A program made the position numbers and the translations under genes. A stretch of DNA of 64,000 nt from Phycisphaerae bacterium (GTDB lineage: Bacteria > Planctomycetota > Phycisphaerae > Sedimentisphaerales > Anaerobacaceae), in contig JAGOLX010000007.1 in the NCBI GenBank assembly GCA_017993835.1, forward strand, positions 20,913-84,912, given 5' to 3'. Below the pieces are notes generated by a model. That model ran no database searches. It was not told the origin of the DNA and was given only the letters and a program-made list of their open reading frames with translations. This document shows positions 1 through 10,300 of this stretch, in pieces (position 1 is the first letter of the stretch; each line of letters opens with the position of its first letter).

Positions 1-1095
1 CCGGGCACTCCGTATCCGTGGGCGGACACCTGGTCTCGATGGCCGGGCACACCGTGTCCACAGTCTTGCACTTCGTCGGCGTCGGCGGGCAACGAGTCTC
101 GTAGACCGGGCACTCCGTCTGGACGACAGGACACTCGGTCTCCACGGGCGGGCACGAGGTCGTGATGGCGGGGCATTTCGTCGTAGTCGCCGGGCAGTGG
201 GTCTCGACCGGCGGGCAGCGCGTCTGGTAGACCGGGCACTCCGTCAGGACGACGGGACACTTGGTTTCCGCAGGCGGACATTTCGTGTCGGCCGTCGGGC
301 ACTTGGTCTCTGTGACCGGACACTTCGTATCGATGGGCGGGCACTTGGTTTCAACGGGCGGACACTTGGTCTCAATCGGCGGGCACCGCGTCTGGTAGAC
401 CGGGCACTCCGTCAGGACGACGGGGCACTTGGTTTCCGCAGGTGGACATTTCGTGTCGGCCGTCGGGCACTTGGTCTCTGTGACCGGACACTCGGTCTCG
501 ACGACGGGGCACTTCGTGTCGGCGGTTGGACACCTGGTCTCGACTGCCGGGCACCGCGTTTTGAAGGGCGGACACTCCGTCAGGACGGCGGGGCACTTGG
601 TCTCCGCAGGCGGGCACTTCGTGTCGACCGGCGGGCACTTGGTCTCTGTGACCGGGCACTTCGTCTCGATGGGTGGGCACTTGGTTTCAACGGGCGGACA
701 CTTGGTCTCAATCGGCGGGCACCGCGTTTGATAGACCGGGCACTCCGTCAGGACGACGGGGCACTTGGTTTCCGCAGGCGGACACTTCGTGTCGGCCGTG
801 GGGCACTTGGTCTCTGCGGGTGGGCACTTGGTTTCGACCGCGGGGCACTTGGTCTCTGCGGGCGGACACTTGGTCTCGACCGCGGGGCACTGGGTCTCGC
901 CGGTCTGGCACTCCGTCGCTACGGGCGGGCATTTCGTCTGCACCGGCGGACAGCGGGTTTCTACCAGTGGGCACTTGGTCTTCGTGGGCGGGCACTTGGT
1001 CTCTGCCGTCGGGCAGCATGTCTCGACCACTGGGCATGTGGTCAGTGCCGTGGGGCACTTCGTCTCGACTACCGGGCACTGCGTGTGGGCCGTAG
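1..1095 (-). repeat. Tandem 21-bp repeat encoding CPxxxT(K/E/R) heptads
   Basis: About 52 uninterrupted 21-bp units, read on the minus strand as Cys-Pro-x-x-x-Thr-Lys/Glu/Arg, one Cys each. A higher-order period is visible: the plus-strand word ccgtcaggac recurs at 241, 409, 577 and 745, and a decayed form sits at 913, exactly 168 bp (8 units) apart. A further copy at 115 is 126 bp (6 units) before the first. The array continues past the window start. Confidence 0.95.
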
Positions 1096-4000
1096 GTTGC
1101 GACGTGGGAACGGGCGGGTCCTCCACGGTGAATCTGAGACAGAACGCCAGATCGATCGAATTGGTTCTGATATCTGCAAAGGGGTGGCCGGACGGATATC
1201 GCAGTTCCGCCCAATTTGCGGCCGAGCCATCACCCCATACGGCGTCATCCATGAAGTGCTCGGGCCATTGTCGAGTCTTCCATCCGAACTGGCCGTCGGT
1301 GGTCTTGACCTGGACGGACAGCCAGTAGATCACCGGTTTGTCGTACGTACCCTCCTGCAGGAAGGCCTCCTCCGGCTTGACGGTCATGCCGATCAGCCAG
1401 ACCTGCTTGTCGCCCTCCGGCGTCAGGTCTCCCGTCCAGGGGTCCCACCACCACTCATATCCGATGTCCATGGTGTGGTAGAGTTTCTCGGCGAATTCGC
1501 CCGAGGTGAACGTCCTGCCCCACAGGACCTCGGGTCCGGGCTTGGAGTACTGGTTCTCCTTGTCGTATCCCTCGGTTCCCACGGGATCGTCGGGGTGGAT
1601 CTGCACGCTGACGCTCCGAATTTCGCCCTTGACGTCGCCTTTCCAGGAGCCCCACAGGCGGATGTCGGTCAACCGGCCCCGACTGGTACACTGGAAATCG
1701 TCCGCGAGCGTGCGCGAGGCGTCATTGCTGGTGTCCACGCAGATGTCGATCCCTCGCGGCGTCAGGTCGGGCGTCTGGCACCATCCCTTTTCGCCCGTAC
1801 CCGTCGACGGCGGGCCGATCTTCACGATGTGGTCCTCGACCTCGCCGTCCGGCGCCGCGCCGTCCGGGGCGAGTCCGCCGTTCGTGCTGATGCGGAACCG
1901 CGCGAAGGTCACGCCGACAGCCGCACTGTTGGGGACCACGAATGGAACGACATGGACCCCATCGGGAAGGAAGGCGTCGTGGATCTTCTCTGCGACCTGC
2001 CAGGTGAAGTCTCCATTGAAGTCGATCCACGCCTGGACTACGCCGCCGCCCCCGTTGACTTCGACCGTTGCAGAGGCGAGTTGGCCGACGATGAGCGGCG
2101 AGAAGATCACGCCTCGCTCATCCGAGTTTCCAGAGTTGTCGTCGCCGAGGGCGCTGGGGTCTGGCTGGCCGTCGGGTTCAGAGTCGGGCATATTCTGTGC
2201 ATCGCCCAGCCACGGGCCGACCGGGCGGTGCCTGGCGCCGTTTTCCGCGGCCAATGTGGGGTAGCCTAGCGCAGCCGCGGTGGTGGGGGCGTCGCCCCAA
2301 TCGAACTTCAGCGGGAATGCCTCAATCATAGGCTGGACCAGGTAGTCCTCCGTCTCGCCATACAAATAGCCTCCCGCCGGTCCGGCGCCCTCGAATCCAG
2401 GCGCCGCGCCCACCAAGATGATGGACGGAAGATGTTGCTGCTCGCTGATTGTGATCCGGACCCACAGTGGGTCGAGCCCTTGTCCCTCGGGGTGCCAGCA
2501 TTGGAATGCCGGCGAATCGATCACATATGTGCCCGGCGCGACCAGAGGGAAGACGTGATTCTGCACGGCCCACTCGGGCGCTATCGTGCCGTCGGCGCAC
2601 GTGTGCACGTCGTCCCAATCGCCGTCGCGGTTCCAATCGAACCACATATTCACATAGGCCTGCCAGGCCGCTACACCTGTCACGGTCACTGTGTACTGGA
2701 CAGTGGTCGCTTGGCAGGACGGCAGGATCAGGGGAAGCGTCAGACCATCATCGGCGCCGTCCTGGTTTGGCGCGTCATTGAGTGGATCGATGTTGTTGAC
2801 GGTGTCCTCATCCGCGCCGATGTCCGCTTCCGTCTCCAGACTGACCGCATTGCCCAGGAAGAACATGCGCCGCGGCTTGAGGTGGATCGGGCCATACGGC
2901 GGCGAGCCGGCCTGGTAGACCGTCGGATAGTGCGCGATCACGCCGGACGGATACGCAAGCATCGTCGCGCCTGCGACGCTGTTCGAGCTGTCCGGGGCGT
3001 CCCCGAGGTCCTTCTCGGGCTTCCCTTCATCGTCCCCTGTGATGACGAAGGCCATATCGAGCGACAGGCCTGCGTAGCGGTGCTCGTCGGGATAGACCAT
3101 CTCGACCCAGCCGGCAGTGCCCGGGATGGTATAGACAGCATCGTCATTCCAGCGGCACTGCAGCGACGCTGTCTTCCACCCGAAGGAAGCGCCCGCAGTC
3201 GCGGCGGAACTCGTGACCGCGGGATAGCACGCTACGGCCAGCCAGTAGATGGTCCCCTCCTGTTGCTCGAAGGCGTTGTCGTCGATGCAGAAGTTGTACT
3301 GGAAGGCATATCTGTGATTGTCCGGCAGATAGCGGCCCGTCATGGGATCGTACCATCCCTCGGGACCGTTGTGGACCCTGCGGACGGTGTACTGGCCGGA
3401 ATGGAACGTCCGGGTCCACAGGAGGCTGCCCGGCCGGCTCCAACCGTTGGCGGTCGCCGGGATGTCCGAGTAGATGCTCAGGACGAAGGACAGATTGCCC
3501 GGGCCTTGCTGGGGCAGGACGTCTGCGCGGAACGATCCCCAGAGGTGGATGTCGTGAATGGGACCGGTTTCGGTGCATTTGAAGTCGTCGGCCAGGGTGA
3601 CCTGGGACAGATCGACATCCATTCCTGTGGAGGCCAGGTCGGGCAACTGCGGCCAGTGCATCTTGTGGGGTTTGCCTGCCGCCCAGTCGCAGGCGCCGCC
3701 CTCGCCGGCCGCGATCGACAGGCCCGGCTGCGTCTCGTAGGCCCAGCCACTGATGACGACGCTGTGCGTTTCCGTCCCGATGTCCGACTGGCTCCCTATG
3801 AGCAGCCAGCCATACTGGCCCATCGCCGTGCGAAGACCAACGTACCCGCCGTCTTCGCCGAACTCGCAGGGTCCCAGCAGATAGGCTGAGTCCAGAAACG
3901 TCGCGTCGGGACCAATGGCAGACCCCATGGACAGGTTGGGTGCGAGGAGCGCAAGACCCAGGATGCCTCCCGCGCCCATCCCCATGCCCAAGTCCATCCC

Positions 4001-4285
4001 CATACCCAGGTCCATGTTCATGCTGCTGGCCATGCTGCCCGGCCCGAAGATGCCCAGGTGGGTCCCCATGCCCATGTCCATCGCGGACATGTCCCCCGGC
4101 ATGCCCATGTCCAGCCACAGCTCGACGCGGAAGTCGTCCCAATCGCCGTCCATGGCGCCGAGTTGGATGATCCGGGACTCCATCGGATGGAGGATGACAT
4201 TCTGGGAGCCTGAGTAGACAATTGCCGCGAACGTAGGCGAGGTGGCTGCTGCGATTACGGCACAGAGAATCGTGACACGTCTCAT
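1..4285 (-). CDS. Giant secreted GEVED-like protein with C-terminal Cys heptad repeats, 3' end outside the window
   Basis: The frame is open from an ATG at 4285 to the window edge (1428 codons seen, no stop). AAGGAGG lies 8 nt upstream of the ATG. A signal peptide covers residues 1-20. Residues 58-106 are rich in Met and Gly. Two copies of a roughly 220-residue domain (about 175-410 and 830-1055) share ADDF(K/Q)CT, HLWGS/RLWGS and FGWKT motifs; I think this is the DUF7901 type, from memory. Between them lie two GEVED-like segments with WIDFNGD or WFDWNRDGDWDD and GE(V/T)ED motifs (about 420-650 and 660-830). From about residue 1063 the chain is only CPxxxTK heptads. It is probably exported and cell-surface or matrix associated. 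The function is unknown. Long plus-strand frames over this stretch are shadows of the repeat. Confidence 0.88.
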   Translation of the reverse strand, partial: MRRVTILCAVIAAATSPTFAAIVYSGSQNVILHPMESRIIQLGAMDGDWDDFRVELWLDMGMPGDMSAMDMGMGTHLGIFGPGSMASSMNMDLGMGMDLGMGMGAGGILGLALLAPNLSMGSAIGPDATFLDSAYLLGPCEFGEDGGYVGLRTAMGQYGWLLIGSQSDIGTETHSVVISGWAYETQPGLSIAAGEGGACDWAAGKPHKMHWPQLPDLASTGMDVDLSQVTLADDFKCTETGPIHDIHLWGSFRADVLPQQGPGNLSFVLSIYSDIPATANGWSRPGSLLWTRTFHSGQYTVRRVHNGPEGWYDPMTGRYLPDNHRYAFQYNFCIDDNAFEQQEGTIYWLAVACYPAVTSSAATAGASFGWKTASLQCRWNDDAVYTIPGTAGWVEMVYPDEHRYAGLSLDMAFVITGDDEGKPEKDLGDAPDSSNSVAGATMLAYPSGVIAHYPTVYQAGSPPYGPIHLKPRRMFFLGNAVSLETEADIGADEDTVNNIDPLNDAPNQDGADDGLTLPLILPSCQATTVQYTVTVTGVAAWQAYVNMWFDWNRDGDWDDVHTCADGTIAPEWAVQNHVFPLVAPGTYVIDSPAFQCWHPEGQGLDPLWVRITISEQQHLPSIILVGAAPGFEGAGPAGGYLYGETEDYLVQPMIEAFPLKFDWGDAPTTAAALGYPTLAAENGARHRPVGPWLGDAQNMPDSEPDGQPDPSALGDDNSGNSDERGVIFSPLIVGQLASATVEVNGGGGVVQAWIDFNGDFTWQVAEKIHDAFLPDGVHVVPFVVPNSAAVGVTFARFRISTNGGLAPDGAAPDGEVEDHIVKIGPPSTGTGEKGWCQTPDLTPRGIDICVDTSNDASRTLADDFQCTSRGRLTDIRLWGSWKGDVKGEIRSVSVQIHPDDPVGTEGYDKENQYSKPGPEVLWGRTFTSGEFAEKLYHTMDIGYEWWWDPWTGDLTPEGDKQVWLIGMTVKPEEAFLQEGTYDKPVIYWLSVQVKTTDGQFGWKTRQWPEHFMDDAVWGDGSAANWAELRYPSGHPFADIRTNSIDLAFCLRFTVEDPPVPTSQPTAHTQCPVVETKCPTALTTCPVVETCCPTAETKCPPTKTKCPLVETRCPPVQTKCPPVATECQTGETQCPAVETKCPPAETKCPAVETKCPPAETKCPTADTKCPPAETKCPVVLTECPVYQTRCPPIETKCPPVETKCPPIETKCPVTETKCPPVDTKCPPAETKCPAVLTECPPFKTRCPAVETRCPTADTKCPVVETECPVTETKCPTADTKCPPAETKCPVVLTECPVYQTRCPPIETKCPPVETKCPPIDTKCPVTETKCPTADTKCPPAETKCPVVLTECPVYQTRCPPVETHCPATTTKCPAITTSCPPVETECPVVQTECPVYETRCPPTPTKCKTVDTVCPAIETRCPPTDTECP

Positions 4286-4547
4286 GATCTGTTCCTCCTT
4301 CTGCGACAACCGATCCCGACTTCGGTGTGCGCACTCCCACCGAGAACCGCCACGGCCTTGTTTGACTTGTAAGATATGCTCTGTTGCCGTCTCGGATGGT
4401 GCGTATGGCCTTTGGCGCACGCACGGAGTAACAATCTGAGTATACGCTATCTTCTTCCGTCCGGCGTGTCAAGATGAAAAACGATTTTTCCGGAAGCCCA
4501 GGTCGCCTTCGCAATTCCGAGTGCAAGTGCGGAGAAGAAGGCGTCGA

Positions 4548-6854
4548 TCATCTGGCTCCGGGCTCCCGACAAGGTTTGCCGGCCAGGTATAACTCCAGGC
4601 GGGCATCGAGCGTCTGCGTCGATCCCTGAGAACTGTTTCGGACGATCTCGATAGCCTGCCGGACGGTCCGGATTGCCTGCTCGAATTGGCCCGTCTCCGC
4701 GTAGGCGGCCGCCAGGCTGTCCAGCAGGGGAGGCGACTTGTGGTCCGTCGCCTTGCAGGCCCATTCGGCCAAGCGCAGCGCCTGCTCCCCGTTCCGGCAC
4801 GTCGCGTCCGGACAGGTCGCGAGCAGCCAGGCCAGGTTGTTCGCGATGCCCACGTCGCCGGGATTTGCCAGATGAGCGGCGCGAAGGTGAGCCAAGGCCT
4901 CCCGGTACTGCCCGGCGCTGCACAGGAGACCGCCCAGCAGGCCGTGCGTCATCGGACTGCTCGGCGCCAGCAAAACCGCCTTCCGGGCATGGGGGATCGC
5001 CTCCTGCTCCTGATGGAGTCGGGCCAGGCAGGACGCCAGGAGGTAGAGCGATTCCACGTGGTTGGGCTCTTCGCTCAGGACCGTGTGGAACTCCGCGATG
5101 GCCTTGGCGTACTCGTGCCGGCGTTCGCAACCGAGCCCGATGCGGTAGTGGGTGTAGTAATCCGCGAACTCCTGTCGGATCTCCGCGAACCGGCGGAAAT
5201 CGACGTTCACGAATTCAGGGATGTTGGCGGCGCGATTGGACGCGGTGAAGTGCTCCAGCAGGACCGCGGGACTGTCGTTGCCTTCGGCGTCGATGTGTGT
5301 CAGCCAGAGTTGTGTGAACGGCCCGTCGGCCTTCGATGCAAACACCAGCCACCTGCCGTTGGGGGACCAGCTATGCCAGGAGTTCATCTTGTCGGGAAAG
5401 TTGCATCGCATCCGTCGCGGCGTGCCTCCGTCGGCGGGCAGGATGTACAGCGTGCTGTCCGGCTGGAGGAGCATGAACGAATCGCTCTGGCAGAACACGA
5501 TCCACCGCCCGTCCGGCGAGAAACGCGGAAAGAAGTTGCTCTTGCCGTTTCCCGAGGCGCCGGGCAACGGAATCGCCTGTCCGCCCAGGCCGTTGTTGAA
5601 GGGGATTCGGTAGAGGTCGTAGCGGAATTTCTTATCGCCCTCGAAGAACTCGGCGACTTCCTCTCGCTCGACCACCACGGAGGCGGCGTCCTTCAGGCCG
5701 GTGAGCTTGTACGCTGGGGCATAGGCGAACAGGATCGTCTTACCATCGGGACTCCACACGGGATTGCTGTGTACGTATTGACGGTCGTCGGCGCCCGGAA
5801 GCGGGAAGAATCGCTGGGTTTGCCGGTCGTAGACCACCAGAATGCCCGTCACCGGGAAGAACCGCTGCGAATAGTACAGGTCGTCCACCGGCGCGAACAC
5901 GGACCGGTCCTTGACCGTGCTGACGACGTACCGCCCGTCGGGCGAGATCTGCGAGAGCAGGCCGAACGTCGGCTCCTTGTCGTCCCGCAGGTAGTCGCTC
6001 CAGGAGATCACCTTGTCCTTGCTCAGCACGGTCTGCGGCTGGACCTCGGCGATGACGTAGGACCCCTTGTCGCTGCCGTAATCGACGTCCATCGCGAGGG
6101 TCTTGCCGTCGGGGGTGAAGGAGTGACAATTGCCGCAGACCTTCATGCCGGTCAGCAGGGTGCGGGACTCGTACCTGGAGACCTCGCCCAGTCGCCAGCG
6201 AATGGAGTCCAGATTGGCCAGGACGTGACGAAACGGCAGCGGCACATCGCGAAAGAAGATCGGCGCCCCGACCGGGTCCTCGTAGAGATTCAGTCTCACT
6301 CGCCCCTGCGACAAGGCCCTGTCCGGCCGGTCGCTGGAAAAGCCGGTGATTGTGACCACGGCAGCCCCGCGACCCCACAGCCCTTTGATTTGGTCCCACT
6401 CCTGCGGATCGGGTCGCCATCGCCTGGTGGGGACCTCCGGCGCGGGCGGCTGATAGGCGGCGCCGGCCTGTGAGATGGACTGCGGATCGTCGTCCGGCGC
6501 CCGCGGCGGCGTGGTCCCCTGGGTGAGCACGTACACATGATTGGCGTCGAACGCCAAGTCGATCAGCCAGACGTCGGCTTGCTGCGTCGGGTCGCTCCAC
6601 ACGAACGTCGGCGCTGCGATGTCCTGCGGAAGAACCGCTTCATCCAGAGGATAATTGACCGCCAGGGTCGCCAGATTGTCACTGGTTGAGGCTGCCCTCA
6701 CAGCCTCGCCAATTCGCCCTTCGGCAATCGACGGAACCGTCTGCGACGGGAAGCACACGACCGCATTGGCTTGTCCGAGAAGTGGATGGTCCGCCGACCG
6801 GGCCGGACCGGCCATCGCCACCGCAATTGCGACCCAGATGATCGTGTCTCTCAT
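4548..6854 (-). CDS. Secreted PD40 beta-propeller protein with CxxCH motif and C-terminal TPRs
   Basis: 768 residues from the chosen ATG at 6854, which opens a clear signal peptide (MRDTIIWVAIAVAMAG). In-frame starts at 6884 and 6977 would put extra residues ahead of the signal. The middle has several TolB/WD40-like PD40 blades, seen as SPDGRYVVST, SPDGKTILFAY, SPDGRWIVF and SPNGRWLVF. A CGNCH motif at about residue 239 matches a c-type haem site, just before one blade. The last 190 residues are TPR-like (repeated EAI..ARKAV, EALAHLRAAH), with NNLAWLLATCPD as seen in planctomycete TPR proteins. It is probably periplasmic. The substrate is unknown. The gene stands alone on the minus strand. 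Confidence 0.85.
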   Translation of the reverse strand: MRDTIIWVAIAVAMAGPARSADHPLLGQANAVVCFPSQTVPSIAEGRIGEAVRAASTSDNLATLAVNYPLDEAVLPQDIAAPTFVWSDPTQQADVWLIDLAFDANHVYVLTQGTTPPRAPDDDPQSISQAGAAYQPPAPEVPTRRWRPDPQEWDQIKGLWGRGAAVVTITGFSSDRPDRALSQGRVRLNLYEDPVGAPIFFRDVPLPFRHVLANLDSIRWRLGEVSRYESRTLLTGMKVCGNCHSFTPDGKTLAMDVDYGSDKGSYVIAEVQPQTVLSKDKVISWSDYLRDDKEPTFGLLSQISPDGRYVVSTVKDRSVFAPVDDLYYSQRFFPVTGILVVYDRQTQRFFPLPGADDRQYVHSNPVWSPDGKTILFAYAPAYKLTGLKDAASVVVEREEVAEFFEGDKKFRYDLYRIPFNNGLGGQAIPLPGASGNGKSNFFPRFSPDGRWIVFCQSDSFMLLQPDSTLYILPADGGTPRRMRCNFPDKMNSWHSWSPNGRWLVFASKADGPFTQLWLTHIDAEGNDSPAVLLEHFTASNRAANIPEFVNVDFRRFAEIRQEFADYYTHYRIGLGCERRHEYAKAIAEFHTVLSEEPNHVESLYLLASCLARLHQEQEAIPHARKAVLLAPSSPMTHGLLGGLLCSAGQYREALAHLRAAHLANPGDVGIANNLAWLLATCPDATCRNGEQALRLAEWACKATDHKSPPLLDSLAAAYAETGQFEQAIRTVRQAIEIVRNSSQGSTQTLDARLELYLAGKPCREPGAR

Positions 6855-7184
6855 ACGCCACCGGTCAGATGCGACACTAATCATCCTATTCTTCCACGGG
6901 CCGGTTGTCAATTGACCGTGGCGGTCGGAGCGGACGATTCCGGAGTGTTTCCTCACGATGCGAAAATACGTAGTCATACGTATGGAATTGTCCCATCGAG
7001 AACGGCTATAATGGAATCATCGCCGGCGGTGGGGAGTGGGGTCTTCCTGCTCCCGTACTGCTGTTGGCTGTTTTCATGCCGAGCCGCTGTTCACGCCAGG
7101 CTCGCAGATCGGGAGGTGAGTAGATGCACGCCACGCGCAGATTCCGGGGGATGCTTGGAGTAGCGCCGCGCCCACCACGGAACG

Positions 7185-7300
7185 ACTCGAAACCGCAGAT
7201 GAACACTGATGAACGCGGTCGGGCATTCGGCCGCAGCCAGGATCGACTCACGCAGAGGTGCAGGGACGCAGGGGTAGGGTGGGCTATGCCCACCGTTCAT
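7185..7300. repeat. Cluster of small interspersed intergenic repeats
   Basis: The stretch upstream of the GLUG gene contains ccgcagatgaacactgatg and gtagggtgggctatgccca. Close relatives of both recur at about 32945 and 33131. The same mosaic also carries cagaggtgcagggacgcag-like sequence. A long frame continues through it from 7124, but its codons are repeat sequence and not part of the gene. Confidence 0.6.
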
Positions 7301-7321
7301 CAACCGAACAGGAGGCAGAAC

Positions 7322-10300
7322 ATGGACAGCTCAAGCAGATTCCAAACGTATGCAGCAGCAATCATCCTGGCTCTCGCCATCGTTCCCACTGCCGCAGCCC
7401 AATACAGCGGCGGGACGGGAGAGCCGAACGACCCGTACCAGATCGCCACGGCAGAGGATCTGATTGCCTTGGGGAACGAGCCCAACGATTATGACAAGTG
7501 CTTTATCCTGACGGCCGACCTCGATCTGGACCCGAACCTGCCCGGTGGCAAGGTTTTCGACACCGCCGTTGTTGCGCCGGATGTCAATGATGCCGACGAC
7601 TGGTTTGACGGGCCTTCCTTCACCGGGTTCTTCGACGGCGCCGGCCATACAATCGCCCATCTGACGATTGCGGGCGGGGACTTCCTGGGCCTGTTTGGCC
7701 AGGTCGCCGGGAGATGGAGGCCGGCTTCTCCCGGCACAGGCGTGGAGAATCTCGCCGTTGTAGACGTCCGTATTACCGGGACAGGCGACTACGTCGGCGG
7801 AGTCGTGGGGCACAACTACGGCGGCACTGTGACGCAGTGCTACAGCAGCGGCGTCGTCAGCGGCAACTTGTACGTGGGTGGCCTGGTGGGTATGGAGACT
7901 ATTCCTCGTTGGGGCGGCAGGACCATCATGGACTGCTATTCGACAGCCGCCGTTTCGGCCACGACCGCCTATGCCGGCGGCCTAGTGGGATACAATGACG
8001 GGAGGATCATCAGATGCTACTCCACCGGTCCGGTCTCGGCGCCCGTTGGTGCCGGTGGATTGGCGGGAGGCGAAGAGTACTACGGATCCGTGACGGACTG
8101 TTTCTGGGACATCGAGACCTCGGGGCAGACCACGAGCTTCGGAGGCACGGGCCAGGCAACTGTGGAAATGCAGGCCGCGAGCACGTTCGTCCCGTGGGGC
8201 GCGTGCGCGTCAGTCTGGACCATCGAGGACGGCCGCGACTATCCGCGCCTCGCGTGGGAGAACACGCCCGGCCAGATCATCGCCGGGCCAACTTACGCCG
8301 GGGGCGCTGGTACAGACGAAGATCCGTATTTGCTTGCCACAGTTGAGCACTTGGAGACCCTCGGATTGTGCTCCTGCCACTGGGACAAACACTTCAAGCT
8401 CCTGGCCGACATCGATCTGTCTGGCCGGACGTGGACCGGCTCTGTCATAACGAGTTTCTCCGGCGTCTTCGACGGGAACGGCCACATTGTCTCCGGCCTG
8501 ACGATTGCGGGGCCAGGCTCTCTGGGACTGTTCGGACAACTGGCCTCGGGCGCCCGTGTCAGGGACCTGGGCATCGTCGACGTCAACATCGTCGGTGCCG
8601 ACAGCTACGTGGGCGCCCTGGCGGGACGCAACGATGGCGGTATGGTGACCCACTGCTTCAGCACCGGTCTGGTCAGCGGCACCGGGTATGTCGGCGGACT
8701 CATGGGATCGAACGGCGGCGATGTGCATTGGTGTTACAGCGACTGTACGGTCAGTGGCGATCAGCGCGTCGGCGGACTGGCGGGACGCAACTCGGGCGAT
8801 GTGGCTCGCTGCTATGCTACCGGTTCCGTCAGTGGCAATACGCTCGTGGGCGGGCTGATCGGCGACGGCTCGCCTGCGGGCGCCCTGCACTGTGTCTGGG
8901 ACGTGGAGACCTCCGCGCAGTCGGGCAGTGCTGGTGGCGTGGGCTTGACCACCGGGCAGATGATGGATCCCAACATGCTCGGGCTCAACGGTTTCGCCGA
9001 CGATCCCGACTGGGTGCTCGATGCAGAGCCGGACTATCCGCGACTCGCTTGGCAAGGCACGGCGGGCGCGACCATTCCTGAGCCGACGGTCGACTGGCTG
9101 GAAGGTCAGGGAACGGCCGAGGAGCCGTACCGGATCGACGTAGCCGACCAGCTCATCCTCCTGGGCAAGGCGAGTGTCCTGTGGGACAAGCACTTCGTGC
9201 TCGGCGCGGATATCGACCTGGACCCCAACCTGCCGGAGGGAGCTGTCTTCGGGCAGGCGGTCGTGCCGGCCTTCTGGGGCGTCTTCGATGGCGATGGCCA
9301 CACGATGTCGAATCTGACGATCCAGGGAGGCAGCTACCTGGGACTGTTCGGATGGGTAAGCGATCCCAACTCCGAGATCAGGAACGTCAGACTCATTGAC
9401 CCCAACGTGCATGGCCGGGATCATGTGGGTGCCGTGGCGGGCCAGATTGGCGAGGGGTCTGTCGCCAATTGCACCATCGCCAACGGTCTTGTCCGGGGCG
9501 TAAACAACGTCGGCGGACTGGCAGGGACGCACCAGAGCGGAACGATCACCGACTGCTCCGTCCTTGATGGCCGTGTATCGGGCAACAGCACCGTGGGAGG
9601 CTTGGTCGGCAGCGGCGACAGGATCATCCGGTGTTCCATTCGACAAGTCGAAGTCGTCTCACCAGGAGAGATCTTCGGGGGGAGCGTGGGCGGGCTGGCC
9701 GCCAGCGCCAAGGAGATCGTTGACTGTCGGGTGACAGGCGGACTGGTTCGCGGCCTCTCGGAGGTTGGCGGGCTGGTGGCCCGGGTGACGGGAGGCACCA
9801 TCTCGGGCTGCTGCACGTCGACATGTGTCGAGGCAGCGGCTGACGGCCTTGCCCTGTGGCTCGCCATGGGTGGATTGGTGGGCGACAACGGCGGGACCAT
9901 CGAGAACTCCTATTCGACCAGTAGTGTAACGCAGGCCAATGTGGGCAATGTCCTTCTCCTTGGCCTAATGCCCTCAGGCGCCGGCGGACTGGTGGGATCT
10001 AATCGTGGCACCATCCGCCTGTCCTACGCGACAGGCGCTGTTGTCACCGCGCCGAGCGTTGACGCTTTCGGCGCGGCGCTGGACGCGGGAGGATTGGTCG
10101 GCTACAGCTATGGCGATGCCATCGAGCACTCGTTCTGGGACACGGAAACGAGCGGCCAGGCGACCAGCGCGGGCGGCACAGGCCTGACCACGGCCGAGAT
10201 GCAGGCGGCCAGCATATTTCTTGAAGCCGGGTGGGACTTCGTGGGCGAGACGGCCAACGGGACGGAGGACATCTGGAAGATTGCCGAAGGGTTGGATTAT

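Noticed and set aside
1-1095. CRISPR-like array
   Set aside because: The 21-bp units are in frame, tandem and without spacers.
197-2269. 690-residue plus-strand frame with GALGLCGRTLGLD-type repeats
   Set aside because: It is the antisense shadow of the CPxxxT heptad array. The minus-strand frame has a signal peptide, a ribosome site and known domains, while this one has none.
4439-4472. TTGACA and TATACT boxes upstream of the giant gene
   Set aside because: The spacer is 22 nt, too long for a sigma70 promoter, though both boxes are close to consensus.
4686-6473. 595-residue plus-strand frame
   Set aside because: Shadow of the PD40/TPR gene with no recognisable domain or start context.
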